Shown here one piece after another: positions 51,250 through 59,448 of a DNA stretch of 64,000 bases. The notes under the pieces are model-generated. The model saw nothing but the letters and a program-made list of their open reading frames with translations, was not told the DNA's origin and searched no databases. The stretch comes from Phil1 sp964612925 (GTDB lineage Bacteria; Bacillota; Clostridia; Christensenellales; CAG-138): NCBI GenBank assembly GCA_964612925.1, contig CAZTFU010000009.1:10033-74032 (forward strand). Direction: 5' to 3'. Position 1 is the stretch's first letter; each line of letters starts with the position of its first letter. The position numbers were made by a program, and so were the translations under genes.

Positions 51250-52392
51250 ATGGAGCTTTCCGATTACAGGGAAAAGATAGACGCTATAGATGCACAGCTT
51301 ATCGAGCTGTTTCATCAACGTATGGACACGGCCGCCGAAATAGCCGAGTACAAAAAGGCGAACGGATTAAAGGTGTTGGATTCTTCCCGTGAGCGCAAAA
51401 AGCTGAACGATATCGCCGCGTCGGTACCCGCGGAACTAAGTGAATACGCGGCATCGCTGTATTCGCTTATGTTTGAACTCAGCAGAAGTTATCAGAACAG
51501 GGTCATCGGCACAAGTTCGCCCTTAAGTGACGATATAGCGCACGCCGTGAGCAACACGCCGCCGCTGTTCCCGCAATCCGCATCGGTTGCATGTCAGGGT
51601 GTTGAGGGGGCGTATTCTCAGCTTGCGTGCGACAGGCTTTTCAAGCGTGCGAACGTGCTTTATTTTTCCACATTCGAAGCTGTTTTTGCGGCAATAGAAA
51701 GCGGACTGTGCAAATACGGTGTTATACCTGTTGAAAACAGTACAGCAGGTTCCGTCAACGCCGTATACGACCTTATGATGAAGCATGACTTCAAGATTGT
51801 GCGCAGTGTTCGCCTGAAAGTGGATCATAATCTGCTTGTTAAGCGCGGTACAAAACTCGAGGATATAAAAGAAATATATTCCCATGAGCAGGCAATAAGC
51901 CAATGCAGCGATTTCTTATCCTCTCTGAAGGGTGTGCGTGTTATACCGTGCGAAAACACGGCTGTTGCCGCAAAAAAGGTCTCCTCTTCCGAAAGATGCG
52001 ACGTTGCCGCGCTCTCAAGCCGCGCCTGTATGGAGCTTTACGATCTGGATTGCTTAGCATACAGCGTGCAAAACATGGGCAACAATTATACCCGCTTCAT
52101 CTGCATATCAAAGGAGCTTGAAATATACCCGGGTGCAGACAGAACAAGCATTATGATGGTACTGCCCCACAGGCCCGGCTCCCTTTATCGTGTGCTGAGT
52201 CGATTCTATGCACAGGGTATAAATCTGAATAAACTTGAAAGTAGGCCCATTCCCGAGCGTGATTTCGAATTTATGTTCTATTTTGATATAGAAACGCCTG
52301 TGTACTCGCCCGAGTTTATGCAACTGATGGGAGAGCTTTCTTCAAGCAGTGAAAGGTTCACATACCTTGGCAGCTATACCGAAACCGTTTGA
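51250..52392 (+). CDS. pheA: Bifunctional chorismate mutase / prephenate dehydratase
   Basis: A 380-residue P-protein that commits chorismate to phenylalanine. Residues 1-90 are an AroQ-type chorismate mutase (YREKIDAIDAQLIELFHQRM, ERKKLNDIA). Residues about 110-285 are the dehydratase (VACQGVEGAYSQLA, VIPVENSTAGSVNAVYDLM, NYTRFICIS). A C-terminal ACT domain (SIMMVLPHRPGSLYRVLSRF, then LNKLESRPIP, the ESRP Phe-binding motif) implies feedback inhibition by phenylalanine. ATG 51250 follows AAGGAG. Confidence 0.95.
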   Translation: MELSDYREKIDAIDAQLIELFHQRMDTAAEIAEYKKANGLKVLDSSRERKKLNDIAASVPAELSEYAASLYSLMFELSRSYQNRVIGTSSPLSDDIAHAVSNTPPLFPQSASVACQGVEGAYSQLACDRLFKRANVLYFSTFEAVFAAIESGLCKYGVIPVENSTAGSVNAVYDLMMKHDFKIVRSVRLKVDHNLLVKRGTKLEDIKEIYSHEQAISQCSDFLSSLKGVRVIPCENTAVAAKKVSSSERCDVAALSSRACMELYDLDCLAYSVQNMGNNYTRFICISKELEIYPGADRTSIMMVLPHRPGSLYRVLSRFYAQGINLNKLESRPIPERDFEFMFYFDIETPVYSPEFMQLMGELSSSSERFTYLGSYTETV

Positions 52393-52403
52393 GGTACACT
52401 TAC

Positions 52404-53624
52404 ATGAAATGCGGATTGCTTGGTGAAAGGCTTGGCCACAGCTATTCAAAAGTAATACATGAAAAGCTTGGCGGCTATGAATATAATATGTATGAATGTG
52501 CGCCCGATGAGCTTGAAAGCTTTTTGACACGGCGCGAATTTGATGCTCTTAATGTGACTATTCCGTATAAAAAGGCCGTTATACCGTACTGCGCGGAGCT
52601 TTCCGCCACGGCGTGCGATATAGGCAGCGTGAATACCATAATAAAGCGTGCCGACGGTTCGCTTTACGGAGATAATACGGACGCTTACGGTTTTGCTGAC
52701 ATGGTGAAAAAGAGCGGCATTTCGATTGTCGGCAAAAAAGCCGTTGTGCTTGGCAGCGGCGGCGCATCGGCCACGATATGCGCAGTGCTTAAAAGGCTCG
52801 GTGCAAAAAGCGTAACCATAATATCAAGAAGCGGCGCAGATAATTATTCAAACCTTGAAAAACATTGTGATGCTGAGGTAATAGTCAACACGACCCCCGT
52901 CGGAATGTACCCGAACAACGGCAACGCGGCGGTAGATCTTAGCATGTTCCCTCACTGCGCGGGCGTGCTTGATATAGTGTACAATCCCATGCGCACGGCA
53001 CTATTGCTACAGGCGGAAAGGCTATCCATACCCCATATGGGCGGACTGAACATGCTTGTTGCACAGGCCAAACGCGCCGCCGAACTTTTTATGGGCACCG
53101 AAATTGCAAACCAGCGCATAGACGAAATCGAACATGAGCTTGCCGTAAGTATGCAGAATATTGTGCTTGTCGGCATGCCCGGTTGCGGCAAATCAACGGT
53201 TGCATGCGCACTTGGCGAAAGGCTTGGGCGCACGGTAATTGACAGCGATGCCGAAATAGAACGCAAGGTCGGAATGAGCATACCCAAGTTCTTTGAAAAA
53301 TACGGAGAGAATGCCTTTCGCGATATCGAAAGCGATACTCTGCGCGAGCTTGGTTCGCGCTCGAACAGCATAATTTCCACGGGCGGTGGGAGCGTGCTGA
53401 GGAATAAAAACTATGAATATCTGCACCAGAACGGCACCATCTTCTATATAAAGCGCGATACGGATAAGCTTTCGCGTGACGGCCGTCCGATATCGCTGAA
53501 AAGTGACCTGAATGTGCTTTTCTCCGAGCGCAAGGCACGCTATGAGGCGTTTGCCGACCGCATTGCGGATAACAACGGCTCACTTGAGCAAACACTACAA
53601 ACCATATTGGAGGGCATAATATGA
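52404..53624 (+). CDS. aroE-aroK: Fused shikimate dehydrogenase and shikimate kinase
   Basis: A 406-residue bifunctional protein. Residues 1-245 are shikimate dehydrogenase (CGLLGERLGHSYSKVIHEKL, NVTIPYKKAVIPYC, TDAYGFADM, VLGSGGASATI, NTTPVGMYPN, QAKRAAELF). Residues 250-406 are shikimate kinase with P-loop VLVGMPGCGKSTVACALGER, DSDAEIERK, IISTGGGSVLR and the lid RDTDKLSRDGRPI. It would catalyse two consecutive pathway steps. I chose ATG 52404, nine bases after GAGG. The pair is normally encoded separately, but similar fusions exist in some Clostridia. Confidence 0.93.
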   Translation: MKCGLLGERLGHSYSKVIHEKLGGYEYNMYECAPDELESFLTRREFDALNVTIPYKKAVIPYCAELSATACDIGSVNTIIKRADGSLYGDNTDAYGFADMVKKSGISIVGKKAVVLGSGGASATICAVLKRLGAKSVTIISRSGADNYSNLEKHCDAEVIVNTTPVGMYPNNGNAAVDLSMFPHCAGVLDIVYNPMRTALLLQAERLSIPHMGGLNMLVAQAKRAAELFMGTEIANQRIDEIEHELAVSMQNIVLVGMPGCGKSTVACALGERLGRTVIDSDAEIERKVGMSIPKFFEKYGENAFRDIESDTLRELGSRSNSIISTGGGSVLRNKNYEYLHQNGTIFYIKRDTDKLSRDGRPISLKSDLNVLFSERKARYEAFADRIADNNGSLEQTLQTILEGII

Positions 53625-54058
53625 AGCTTTTAATTATTAACGGACCCAATCTGAACCTGCTCGGTCTCAGAGAACCCGACATATACGGCAAAAAAACATA
53701 CAACGATCTTGTTGAGTTGATTGAACAAGTCTGTAGCGAAGAAGCATTGGATGTTGAAATTTTTCAATCAAATCATGAGGGCGCAATAGTTGACAAGATT
53801 CAATCCGCATACGGGGTTTTTGACGGTATAGTGATAAATCCCGCGGCGTATACGCACACCAGCATAGCCATACTCGATGCGCTGAAAGCCGTTGCATTGC
53901 CTGCGGTTGAGGTGCATATATCGGACGTGAACAGCAGGGAGGATTTTCGCCGCATATCCTATGCGGGTATGGCGTGTATAAAGACATATGCGGGACTCGG
54001 CTTTGAGGGCTATAGGCAGGCAATGCTGTTTTTGAAGGAGCATATAGGCAAGCAGTAA
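53621..54058 (+). CDS. aroQ: 3-dehydroquinate dehydratase, type II
   Basis: A 145-residue dodecameric-type enzyme converting dehydroquinate to dehydroshikimate. LLIINGPNLNLLGLREPDIYG, the active-site loop region, FQSNHEGAIVDKIQ, INPAAYTHTSIAILDAL, and VHISDVNSREDFRRISY are family signatures; the catalytic Tyr and His are in LREPDIYG and AVEVHISD. ATG overlaps the aroE-aroK stop (ATGA). Last gene of the operon, followed by a terminator. Confidence 0.95.
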   Translation: MKLLIINGPNLNLLGLREPDIYGKKTYNDLVELIEQVCSEEALDVEIFQSNHEGAIVDKIQSAYGVFDGIVINPAAYTHTSIAILDALKAVALPAVEVHISDVNSREDFRRISYAGMACIKTYAGLGFEGYRQAMLFLKEHIGKQ

Positions 54059-54090
54059 CCGTGCTGTCGATGCAAAAAGCGGAGCCGCAC

Positions 54091-54126
54091 TCCCCCATTC
54101 TCATTTTGAGATGAGGGATTTTTTTA
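54091..54126 (+). terminator. Terminator of the aromatic operon
   Basis: CCC-CAT-CTCA pairs with TGAG-ATG-GGG around 54094-54116, with one bulge and one mismatch, followed by seven T's (54119-54125). Confidence 0.75.
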
Positions 54127-54199
54127 TTTCGCATGCCAAGCCTCACATTTAGTATCGTTATCAAAAAAACAATTTAACAGATTCTTAATAAAGATTTTA

Positions 54200-54228
54200 T
54201 TGACACCATTTGATCTACATTGTAATAT
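54200..54228 (+). promoter_or_regulatory. Promoter ahead of the broken lipoprotein gene
   Basis: TTGACA (54200-54205), 17 bases, TAATAT (54223-54228). About 130 bases of leader follow, including an AAAGAATC/GATTC hairpin at about 54240-54268. The rest of this gene-free stretch shows nothing else. Confidence 0.6.
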
Positions 54229-54366
54229 ATACATAAGCAAAGAATCGTGTGGTTGATTCCTTTGTGTCAATATGCATTGCAAAGGCTGTTTGCCGAAAGA
54301 TTCTTGCCCGTTTGCCGTTTTTTATTGATTATTGCACCGTAACGAACTCGCAAAGGAGGGATAAAC

Positions 54367-55117
54367 ACGAAAAAAATCATCTGCTTACTTATTTCAATTA
54401 TAACAATTGCAATGCTTACTTCCTGCGCACCGACTGTTTCGGTTGAGGAGGACGTTATACCCGAAACGGAACCGACGCCCCTGCCCACCGTTACCCCCAC
54501 ACCCGAGCCCCAAGCGGGCGAAAGCTATGACCACCACAGGGAGCTTGTTACCTGCAGAGTAAACGAAAACAAAAAAGGATACAAAGGATACTTGGAAGGT
54601 GAAATCCCCTACCGAAACGCCCGACCCGACATGGGTTGTTGAAGCTACGGACGGAGACATCGTAACATACAGCAGAACCTATTGCGATCATTTTGGATAT
54701 ACATATGAATACATCCCGTGCCAAATAAATCCGAACGAGCAAGACGAAATAGTCTATACAACAATAACAACAGAGCACTACGAAGCCGAAGGTTATCACT
54801 ATAATTTTGGGGAAATAATATCTGACGAGGACGGGCTTGTAACATACAGAGAATATGATTGCTCAGAATCGCACAAATACATTATAACAATAGAGCATAT
54901 ACCCTGCCATCTTTGCCCCGAATCGGGACTTGAGGATGTGATGGAGTACAGGAAGGTTCATATTTCAGGCAACAAGCCCGGCAAAGAATACACAGTGGAA
55001 AGTGCAGACGGTGACTGGACGCTGTATTCACGCATAACGGGATGCACCGATTACCATAAAGCAATGGCAGAAGTTTATGCCGCCAGAGCACAAGCCGCCG
55101 CAGATAATGCGGAATAG
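54367..55117 (+). pseudogene. Lipoprotein gene with ACG start and an A-tract frameshift
   Basis: AAAGGAGGG at 54352-54360 is correctly spaced from ACG 54367, where ATG would be expected: (ACG)-KKIICLLISIITIAMLTSC is a full lipoprotein signal with lipobox MLTSC. The frame continues through EEDVIPETEPTPLPT to VNENKK. At AAAAAA (54571-54576) one A too many shifts it to a stop at 54640. Dropping one A joins it to the frame ending at 55117 (SPTETPDPTWVVEATDGDIV onward). That part has three Cys-bearing repeats starting GDIVTYSRTYC, GLVTYREYDC and GDWTLYSRITGC. Two defects suggest a pseudogene, or sequencing error plus a rare start. The function is unknown. Confidence 0.6.
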
Positions 55118-55201
55118 AGATGTATAAACGCATCGACCATGATGATTTATTGTCGCGGTGGTGCTTTATAAATAATATGTTCACAAAGGAGAGGGGAAAC
55201 C

Positions 55202-55972
55202 ATGAGAAAACTATTACTGCTTACATTAGCCTTATGTATGCTGCTTTGCGCTTGTCAGGCCGTGCCGAACGATTCGCAAAACGAGTCGGACGGAGCGGAG
55301 GTACAAAATGCCGCCACGCTCGGCTCTTCCGCTCAGGTTTCGGGTGCGCCTGCCGCAGAACAGTCCGCAGAGCCGACCGCCGAGCTTGACGATGAGGGTA
55401 AAATCAAGCTTACCATAGAAAACTACTTTGCATGTCGGCATGAGCTGGTTTCATCCATTACCGATGATGCGTTTGATACGCAGTCCGATGCCGCATTGCG
55501 GCTTGCCGCCTGCTGTGCGGGAGACGAATTTGTAAACGAGGTGCTTGTGACGGCTCAAATGAGTTATGAGCAAAAGCAGCTTACCAAGCAATACTGCGGC
55601 ACGGATTTGTCATATGCAAGCTATAGCTGCAATGTTGAATATGATGAGCTTGACATATCAGACAATGAGGCCTCGGCGAACGTGACCGACTGCGCCGTTG
55701 TCTACTTTGCACAGGATAGCGAGGTTGAGAGCAACTCAAGCGATGCTCACACGCTAAAGCTTGAAAAGCAGGGCGACGAATGGAAGATAGTTTCGGACGA
55801 AAGCCCCGAAAAGTCCCCCGCCGCATATTATTCGCAAAGATATAATGCTTATCTTGAAGAATACGCGGCTTCTTATGACAATGCGGACGTGGCAAGCAGG
55901 AATGAGTATATACTCGAAGCATTTCGTGCCGCGGTCATAAGCGGGCTTGAAGCAGGCGGATTCAGCGCCTAA
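55202..55972 (+). CDS. Lipoprotein of unknown function
   Basis: A 256-residue protein with a lipoprotein signal (MRKLLLLTLALCMLLCAC, Cys18), a Ser/Ala/Glu-rich linker to about 62 and a compact alpha/beta domain of about 190 residues. The later part (ASANVTDCAVVYFAQDSEVE, then LEKQGDEWKIVSDESPEK) has the NTF2-like pattern in which a W-K-I-V strand ends the domain. Cys residues are plentiful. ATG 55202 follows GGAGAGG. It lies 84 bases after the broken lipoprotein gene and might share its transcript. Confidence 0.65.
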   Translation: MRKLLLLTLALCMLLCACQAVPNDSQNESDGAEVQNAATLGSSAQVSGAPAAEQSAEPTAELDDEGKIKLTIENYFACRHELVSSITDDAFDTQSDAALRLAACCAGDEFVNEVLVTAQMSYEQKQLTKQYCGTDLSYASYSCNVEYDELDISDNEASANVTDCAVVYFAQDSEVESNSSDAHTLKLEKQGDEWKIVSDESPEKSPAAYYSQRYNAYLEEYAASYDNADVASRNEYILEAFRAAVISGLEAGGFSA

Positions 55973-55999
55973 AATATTGCATTTTTTAGTAAATAGTTG

Positions 56000-56028
56000 T
56001 TGACAATGCGGGGCGGCAGCCTTATAAT
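56000..56028 (+). promoter_or_regulatory. Promoter of infC-rpmI-rplT
   Basis: TTGACA (56000-56005), 17 bases, TATAAT (56023-56028): perfect consensus. A leader of about 140 bases follows before infC. Confidence 0.9.
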
Positions 56029-56034
56029 ATCAAA

Positions 56035-56160
56035 GGTCAAAGCAGAAGCCCCGCTTCTCACCCGCCAACAAATGCGTTAGGCGCGGTAAGTAAAGATTGT
56101 GTATTGCGTTAATGCGTAGTATATCACAGGTGGGTGCTTTGCATCCACTATTTTTTATGG
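56035..56160 (+). promoter_or_regulatory. L20-type leader RNA with terminator
   Basis: A hairpin GAAGC-CCC-GCTTC (56045-56057) is followed by CACCC (56059-56063), which can pair with GGGTG (56132-56136) in the terminator arm. The terminator GTGGGTGC (56130-56137) / GCATCCAC (56141-56148) with loop TTT is followed by TATTTTTT. Position and architecture fit the ribosomal-protein L20 leader of Firmicutes, in which L20 promotes termination. The identification rests on context and folding by eye. Confidence 0.7.
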
Positions 56161-56172
56161 AGGTGTACCAAC

Positions 56173-56688
56173 ATAGCCAGTCAAGAGTTACTGATCAACG
56201 AAGAGATTCGGGACAGCGAAGTCCGTCTTATCGACGAAAACGGCAACCAGCAGGGCATCGTTACCATTGATGTTGCGCTGAGAATGGCTGAAAACGCCGA
56301 CCTTGACCTTGTCAAGATCGCACCCACAGCCGTGCCGCCCGTGTGCAAAATAATGGACTATGGCAAATACCGCTTCGAGCAGATCAAACGGGAAAAGGAA
56401 AACCGCAAAAACCAGAAGGTCATCGAGTTGAAGGAGATCCGCCTTTCCGCAACGATCGATCAGCACGATATGGAAGTAAAAGCGAAAGCCTGCCAGAAGT
56501 TCCTCGGCAACGGGGACAAGGTAAAGGTGACCATTCGCTTCAAGGGGCGCCAGATAAAGCACGGCGACCTTGGAATGGATGTGATGGACGCTTTCTACGA
56601 AATGGTGAAGGACGTAGCATCGGTTGACAAGCCCGCCAAACAGGAAGGGCGCAACATGATAATGATACTGATGCCCAAAGCAAACTAA
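56173..56688 (+). CDS. infC: Translation initiation factor IF-3, apparently with an AUA start
   Basis: A 171-residue factor that prevents subunit joining and checks start codons. The sequence ASQELLINEEIRDSEVRLID aligns with the usual IF-3 N-terminus. IMDYGKYRFEQIKREKENRK and KVTIRFKGRQIKHGDLG are C-domain signatures. There is no ATG/GTG/TTG at the expected place: GGAGG is followed nine bases later by ATA (56173). Upstream in-frame codons run through the leader and its terminator. infC uses AUU in E. coli so that IF-3 represses its own translation; AUA is in the same IF-3-discriminated group. Confidence 0.9.
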   Translation: MASQELLINEEIRDSEVRLIDENGNQQGIVTIDVALRMAENADLDLVKIAPTAVPPVCKIMDYGKYRFEQIKREKENRKNQKVIELKEIRLSATIDQHDMEVKAKACQKFLGNGDKVKVTIRFKGRQIKHGDLGMDVMDAFYEMVKDVASVDKPAKQEGRNMIMILMPKAN

Positions 56689-56715
56689 ACAAATTTTCCA
56701 AGGAGGACATACCCC

Positions 56716-56913
56716 ATGCCTAAAATCAAAACCCACAGGGGTGCAGCTAAGAGGTTCAGCCTTACCAAGGGCGGCAAAGTCAAGCGCGCCAAGGCTTACA
56801 AGAGCCACATCCTGACCAAGAAGAGCACCAAGAGACTGCGCGGACTGCGCCAGACCGGCTACATCGCAGAATGCGAAGCCAAGAAAGTACGCGAGCTCAT
56901 TCCGTATAAGTAA
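56716..56913 (+). CDS. rpmI: Ribosomal protein L35
   Basis: A 65-residue basic protein of the large subunit. MPKIKTHRGAAKRFSLTKGG, then KRAKAYKSHILTKKSTKRLRG, is unmistakable. ATG 56716 follows AAGGAGG, 27 bases after infC. Confidence 0.97.
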   Translation: MPKIKTHRGAAKRFSLTKGGKVKRAKAYKSHILTKKSTKRLRGLRQTGYIAECEAKKVRELIPYK

Positions 56914-56928
56914 GGAGGAACAAACAAT

Positions 56929-57285
56929 ATGGCAAGGATCAAAAGGGCGGTAAACGCCGTTAAAAAACGCCGCAAGGTATTTAAGCTTTCAAAGGGCTAT
57001 TTCGGAGCAAAGTCCAAGCAGTATCGCGCCGCTTCTCAGCAGGTCATGCGCTCCATGGCGTATGCCTATGTCGGACGCAAGAACAAGAAGCGCGAATATC
57101 GCAAGCTGTGGATTGCCCGTATCAACGCGGCAGCGCGTATGTGCGGCACCAACTACAGCCGCCTCATCAACGGTCTTAAGCTGGCCGGTGTTGACGTAAA
57201 CCGCAAGGTTTTGGCCGAACTCGCCGTAAGCGATATGGCCGCCTTCAAGCAGCTTGTTGACGTTGCCAACAACGCCAAGGCTTAA
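56929..57285 (+). CDS. rplT: Ribosomal protein L20
   Basis: A 118-residue large-subunit assembly protein: MARIKRAVNAVKKRRKVFKL, YFGAKSKQYRAASQQVMRSM, RINAAARMCGTNYSRLINGL. It probably also binds the leader at 56035-56160 to repress the operon. ATG 56929 follows AAGGAGG. A strong terminator follows. Confidence 0.97.
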   Translation: MARIKRAVNAVKKRRKVFKLSKGYFGAKSKQYRAASQQVMRSMAYAYVGRKNKKREYRKLWIARINAAARMCGTNYSRLINGLKLAGVDVNRKVLAELAVSDMAAFKQLVDVANNAKA

Positions 57286-57308
57286 TAGAAAGCGCAACAA
57301 TTCAAAAC

Positions 57309-57336
57309 AAAGAACGGCAGCCACCGTTCTTTTTTA
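57309..57336 (+). terminator. Terminator of infC-rpmI-rplT
   Basis: AGAACGG (57311-57317) with CCGTTCT (57324-57330), flanked by A's and a run of T's. Confidence 0.85.
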
Positions 57337-57552
57337 TTTAAGTCAATGGTATTGTGAGGAGTTCGACTGCTTATGCCCTCTCCCCCATGCTTTTATTCCC
57401 GTATTCAAGGTATTTTCATATGTCCGCAACGGTACAGGCGGAATTTGCGTCGTCCGCTTGGCGCATGATCATCATCCGACCAACGCACGTTGTGTGCGCA
57501 TATAATGCACAAATATTGTTGCTCATGCAAGGCACAATTTTCTTTGCATATC
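57337..57552. other. Gene-free stretch between rplT and the ABC exporter pair
   Basis: Between the two terminators I see no promoter, repeat or coding frame with a credible ribosome binding site. The short open frames here lack family resemblance. Confidence 0.5.
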
Positions 57553-57580
57553 AAAAGCCGAGAATTATCTCGGCTTTTGT
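57553..57580. terminator. Terminator of the ABC exporter operon
   Basis: AAAAGCCGAGA (57553-57563) and TCTCGGCTTTT (57568-57578), loop ATTA: an 11-bp perfect stem with U-runs in both directions, 30 bases beyond the exporter stop. Confidence 0.85.
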
Positions 57581-57609
57581 CATACAGTATTATAATTGTG
57601 GCAACCGGT

Positions 57610-59448
57610 TTATTCGCTGAGAATAGCGTCGCTGGCTTCCTCACGGAACTGCGTGGTGTAAAGGTCATAGTAGTAGCCGCGCTTGGCAATAAGCTCGCTA
57701 TGCGTGCCCTGCTCCGTTATTCTGCCGCCGCGGATAACAAGTATCCTGTCCGCATTGCGGATGGTTGACAGCCTGTGCGCCACGATAAAGCTCGTGCGGT
57801 TATCAAGCACCGTTGTTATGGCATTTTGAATAAGCTGCTCGGTTTCGGTATCGATGCTGCTTGTGGCCTCGTCAAGCACGAAAATGCGCGGATCCGCAAG
57901 TATTACCCTCGCAAAGGATATAAGCTGCTTTTCGCCCGTAGAAAGCCTTACGCCGCCCTCGCCAACCTCGGTATCATAGCCCTTATCTTGGCGGAGTATA
58001 AACTCCTCGGCATGTACCATGCGTGCCGCGGCATGAACCTCCTCATCGGTAGCATCCATGCGGCCGTAGCGGATATTGTCGGCTATGGTTCCGCTGAAAA
58101 GATGGGGCGATTGCAGCACATAGCCAAGGCTAGACTGGAGCCATAGCTGACTGCGTTCGCGATAGTCCCGCCCGTCTATAAGCACGCGGCCGCTTGTCGG
58201 CTCATAGAAGCGGCAGACAAGATTGACAATGGTGCTTTTGCCTGCGCCCGTTTCGCCAACAAGTGCTATCGTTTCGCCCGCATTAACGTGCAGATTGAAA
58301 TCGTGCAGCACCGTTTCGCCCTCTTTATAGGCAAAATCCACGTGTTCAAATTCAACCTCGCCCTGTATCGGTTCCCAATTTTCACGCTTGGGGTCAAAGC
58401 TGTCACCGTATTTCTCAACCACCTCGGGAGAATCGACTATTTCGCACGGCGTATCTATAAGCGATACAACTCGCTCCGCACTGGCCTGTGCGCTTTGAAG
58501 CTCCGCAAGTATGCCCGCAAGCTGCTGAATGGGCTCAAAGAAATTCGTGGCATAGGATATGAATGCCGAAAGTGTGCCGAATGTTATAACGCCGCCAAGC
58601 ACGTCAAGGCCGCCCTTATGAAGCACTATTGCCGTGCCGATTGAGCCCAAGAACATAACTATCGGCATAAACAGTGCGCTCAGCAGTGCGGAACGGATTG
58701 AAATGTGCTTCATTTCGCTCGTAAGTTCCTTAAATTCAGAGTAGTTATCCTCCTCGCGGACAAGGGTTTTTGTGGTCATGGCGCCCATTATGCCCTCGTT
58801 AAACGCACCCGTTATGCGGGAATTGCACCTTCTTACTCTGCGCTGATATTTCAGTATCTTCTTTTGAAAGTAGGCCGAAATTATCGCAAGCGGCGGTATT
58901 ACCACCATTACAAGCAGTGCAAGGCGCCAATTCTTGACAAACATGGCTATCACCACGCCTATAACGTAAGTGCCCGCCCAAAGTAGGTCAACAAAGCTCC
59001 ATGCCATCATTTCCGAAAGGCTGCCCACGTCGCTTATCATCCTTGCCATAAGGTATCCCACTGCCGTGCGGTCATAGAAAGAGAAGGAAAGCTGCTGAAG
59101 CTTAGAGAACGCTTCCTTCCTCATATCATAGGAGACCTGCATTTCAAGCTTGCCCGCCTTGGTTATAAACATATATACACATGTGGCCTGCGCAGCAATC
59201 AAAAATACATGCAGTGCGATAAATATGCCTATACGCCCCGTTGTGCCCGCCTCTACATAGTTATCTATGGCAAAGCTTGACATAAGCGGGTATATTATGT
59301 CTATCAAGGCAGTAAAAACGTTTGCCAGCATAAGCATTATTGCCGTTTTCTTATAGCGGAAAACATAGCGGAACAGTCGTTTCCATATTGAAAAATCAAC
59401 CTTAACGTCGTTTTCGTAATCCTGTTCCTTTATGGCCGTGTTACTCAT
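57610..59448 (-). CDS. ABC exporter half-transporter, downstream partner
   Basis: A 612-residue fusion of six membrane helices and an ATPase domain. Walker A GETGAGKSTIV, Q-loop LGYVLQSPHLFSG, signature here VRLSTGEKQLISFARV (STGEK instead of SGGQ), Walker B IFVLDEATSSID and switch His AHRLS. The degenerate signature next to a canonical partner suggests a heterodimer with one consensus ATP site, as in BmrCD/TM287-288 exporters. The substrate is unknown (lipids or drugs). ATG 59448 follows GGAGG and overlaps the partner gene by 8 bases. Confidence 0.9.
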   Translation of the reverse strand: MSNTAIKEQDYENDVKVDFSIWKRLFRYVFRYKKTAIMLMLANVFTALIDIIYPLMSSFAIDNYVEAGTTGRIGIFIALHVFLIAAQATCVYMFITKAGKLEMQVSYDMRKEAFSKLQQLSFSFYDRTAVGYLMARMISDVGSLSEMMAWSFVDLLWAGTYVIGVVIAMFVKNWRLALLVMVVIPPLAIISAYFQKKILKYQRRVRRCNSRITGAFNEGIMGAMTTKTLVREEDNYSEFKELTSEMKHISIRSALLSALFMPIVMFLGSIGTAIVLHKGGLDVLGGVITFGTLSAFISYATNFFEPIQQLAGILAELQSAQASAERVVSLIDTPCEIVDSPEVVEKYGDSFDPKRENWEPIQGEVEFEHVDFAYKEGETVLHDFNLHVNAGETIALVGETGAGKSTIVNLVCRFYEPTSGRVLIDGRDYRERSQLWLQSSLGYVLQSPHLFSGTIADNIRYGRMDATDEEVHAAARMVHAEEFILRQDKGYDTEVGEGGVRLSTGEKQLISFARVILADPRIFVLDEATSSIDTETEQLIQNAITTVLDNRTSFIVAHRLSTIRNADRILVIRGGRITEQGTHSELIAKRGYYYDLYTTQFREEASDAILSE

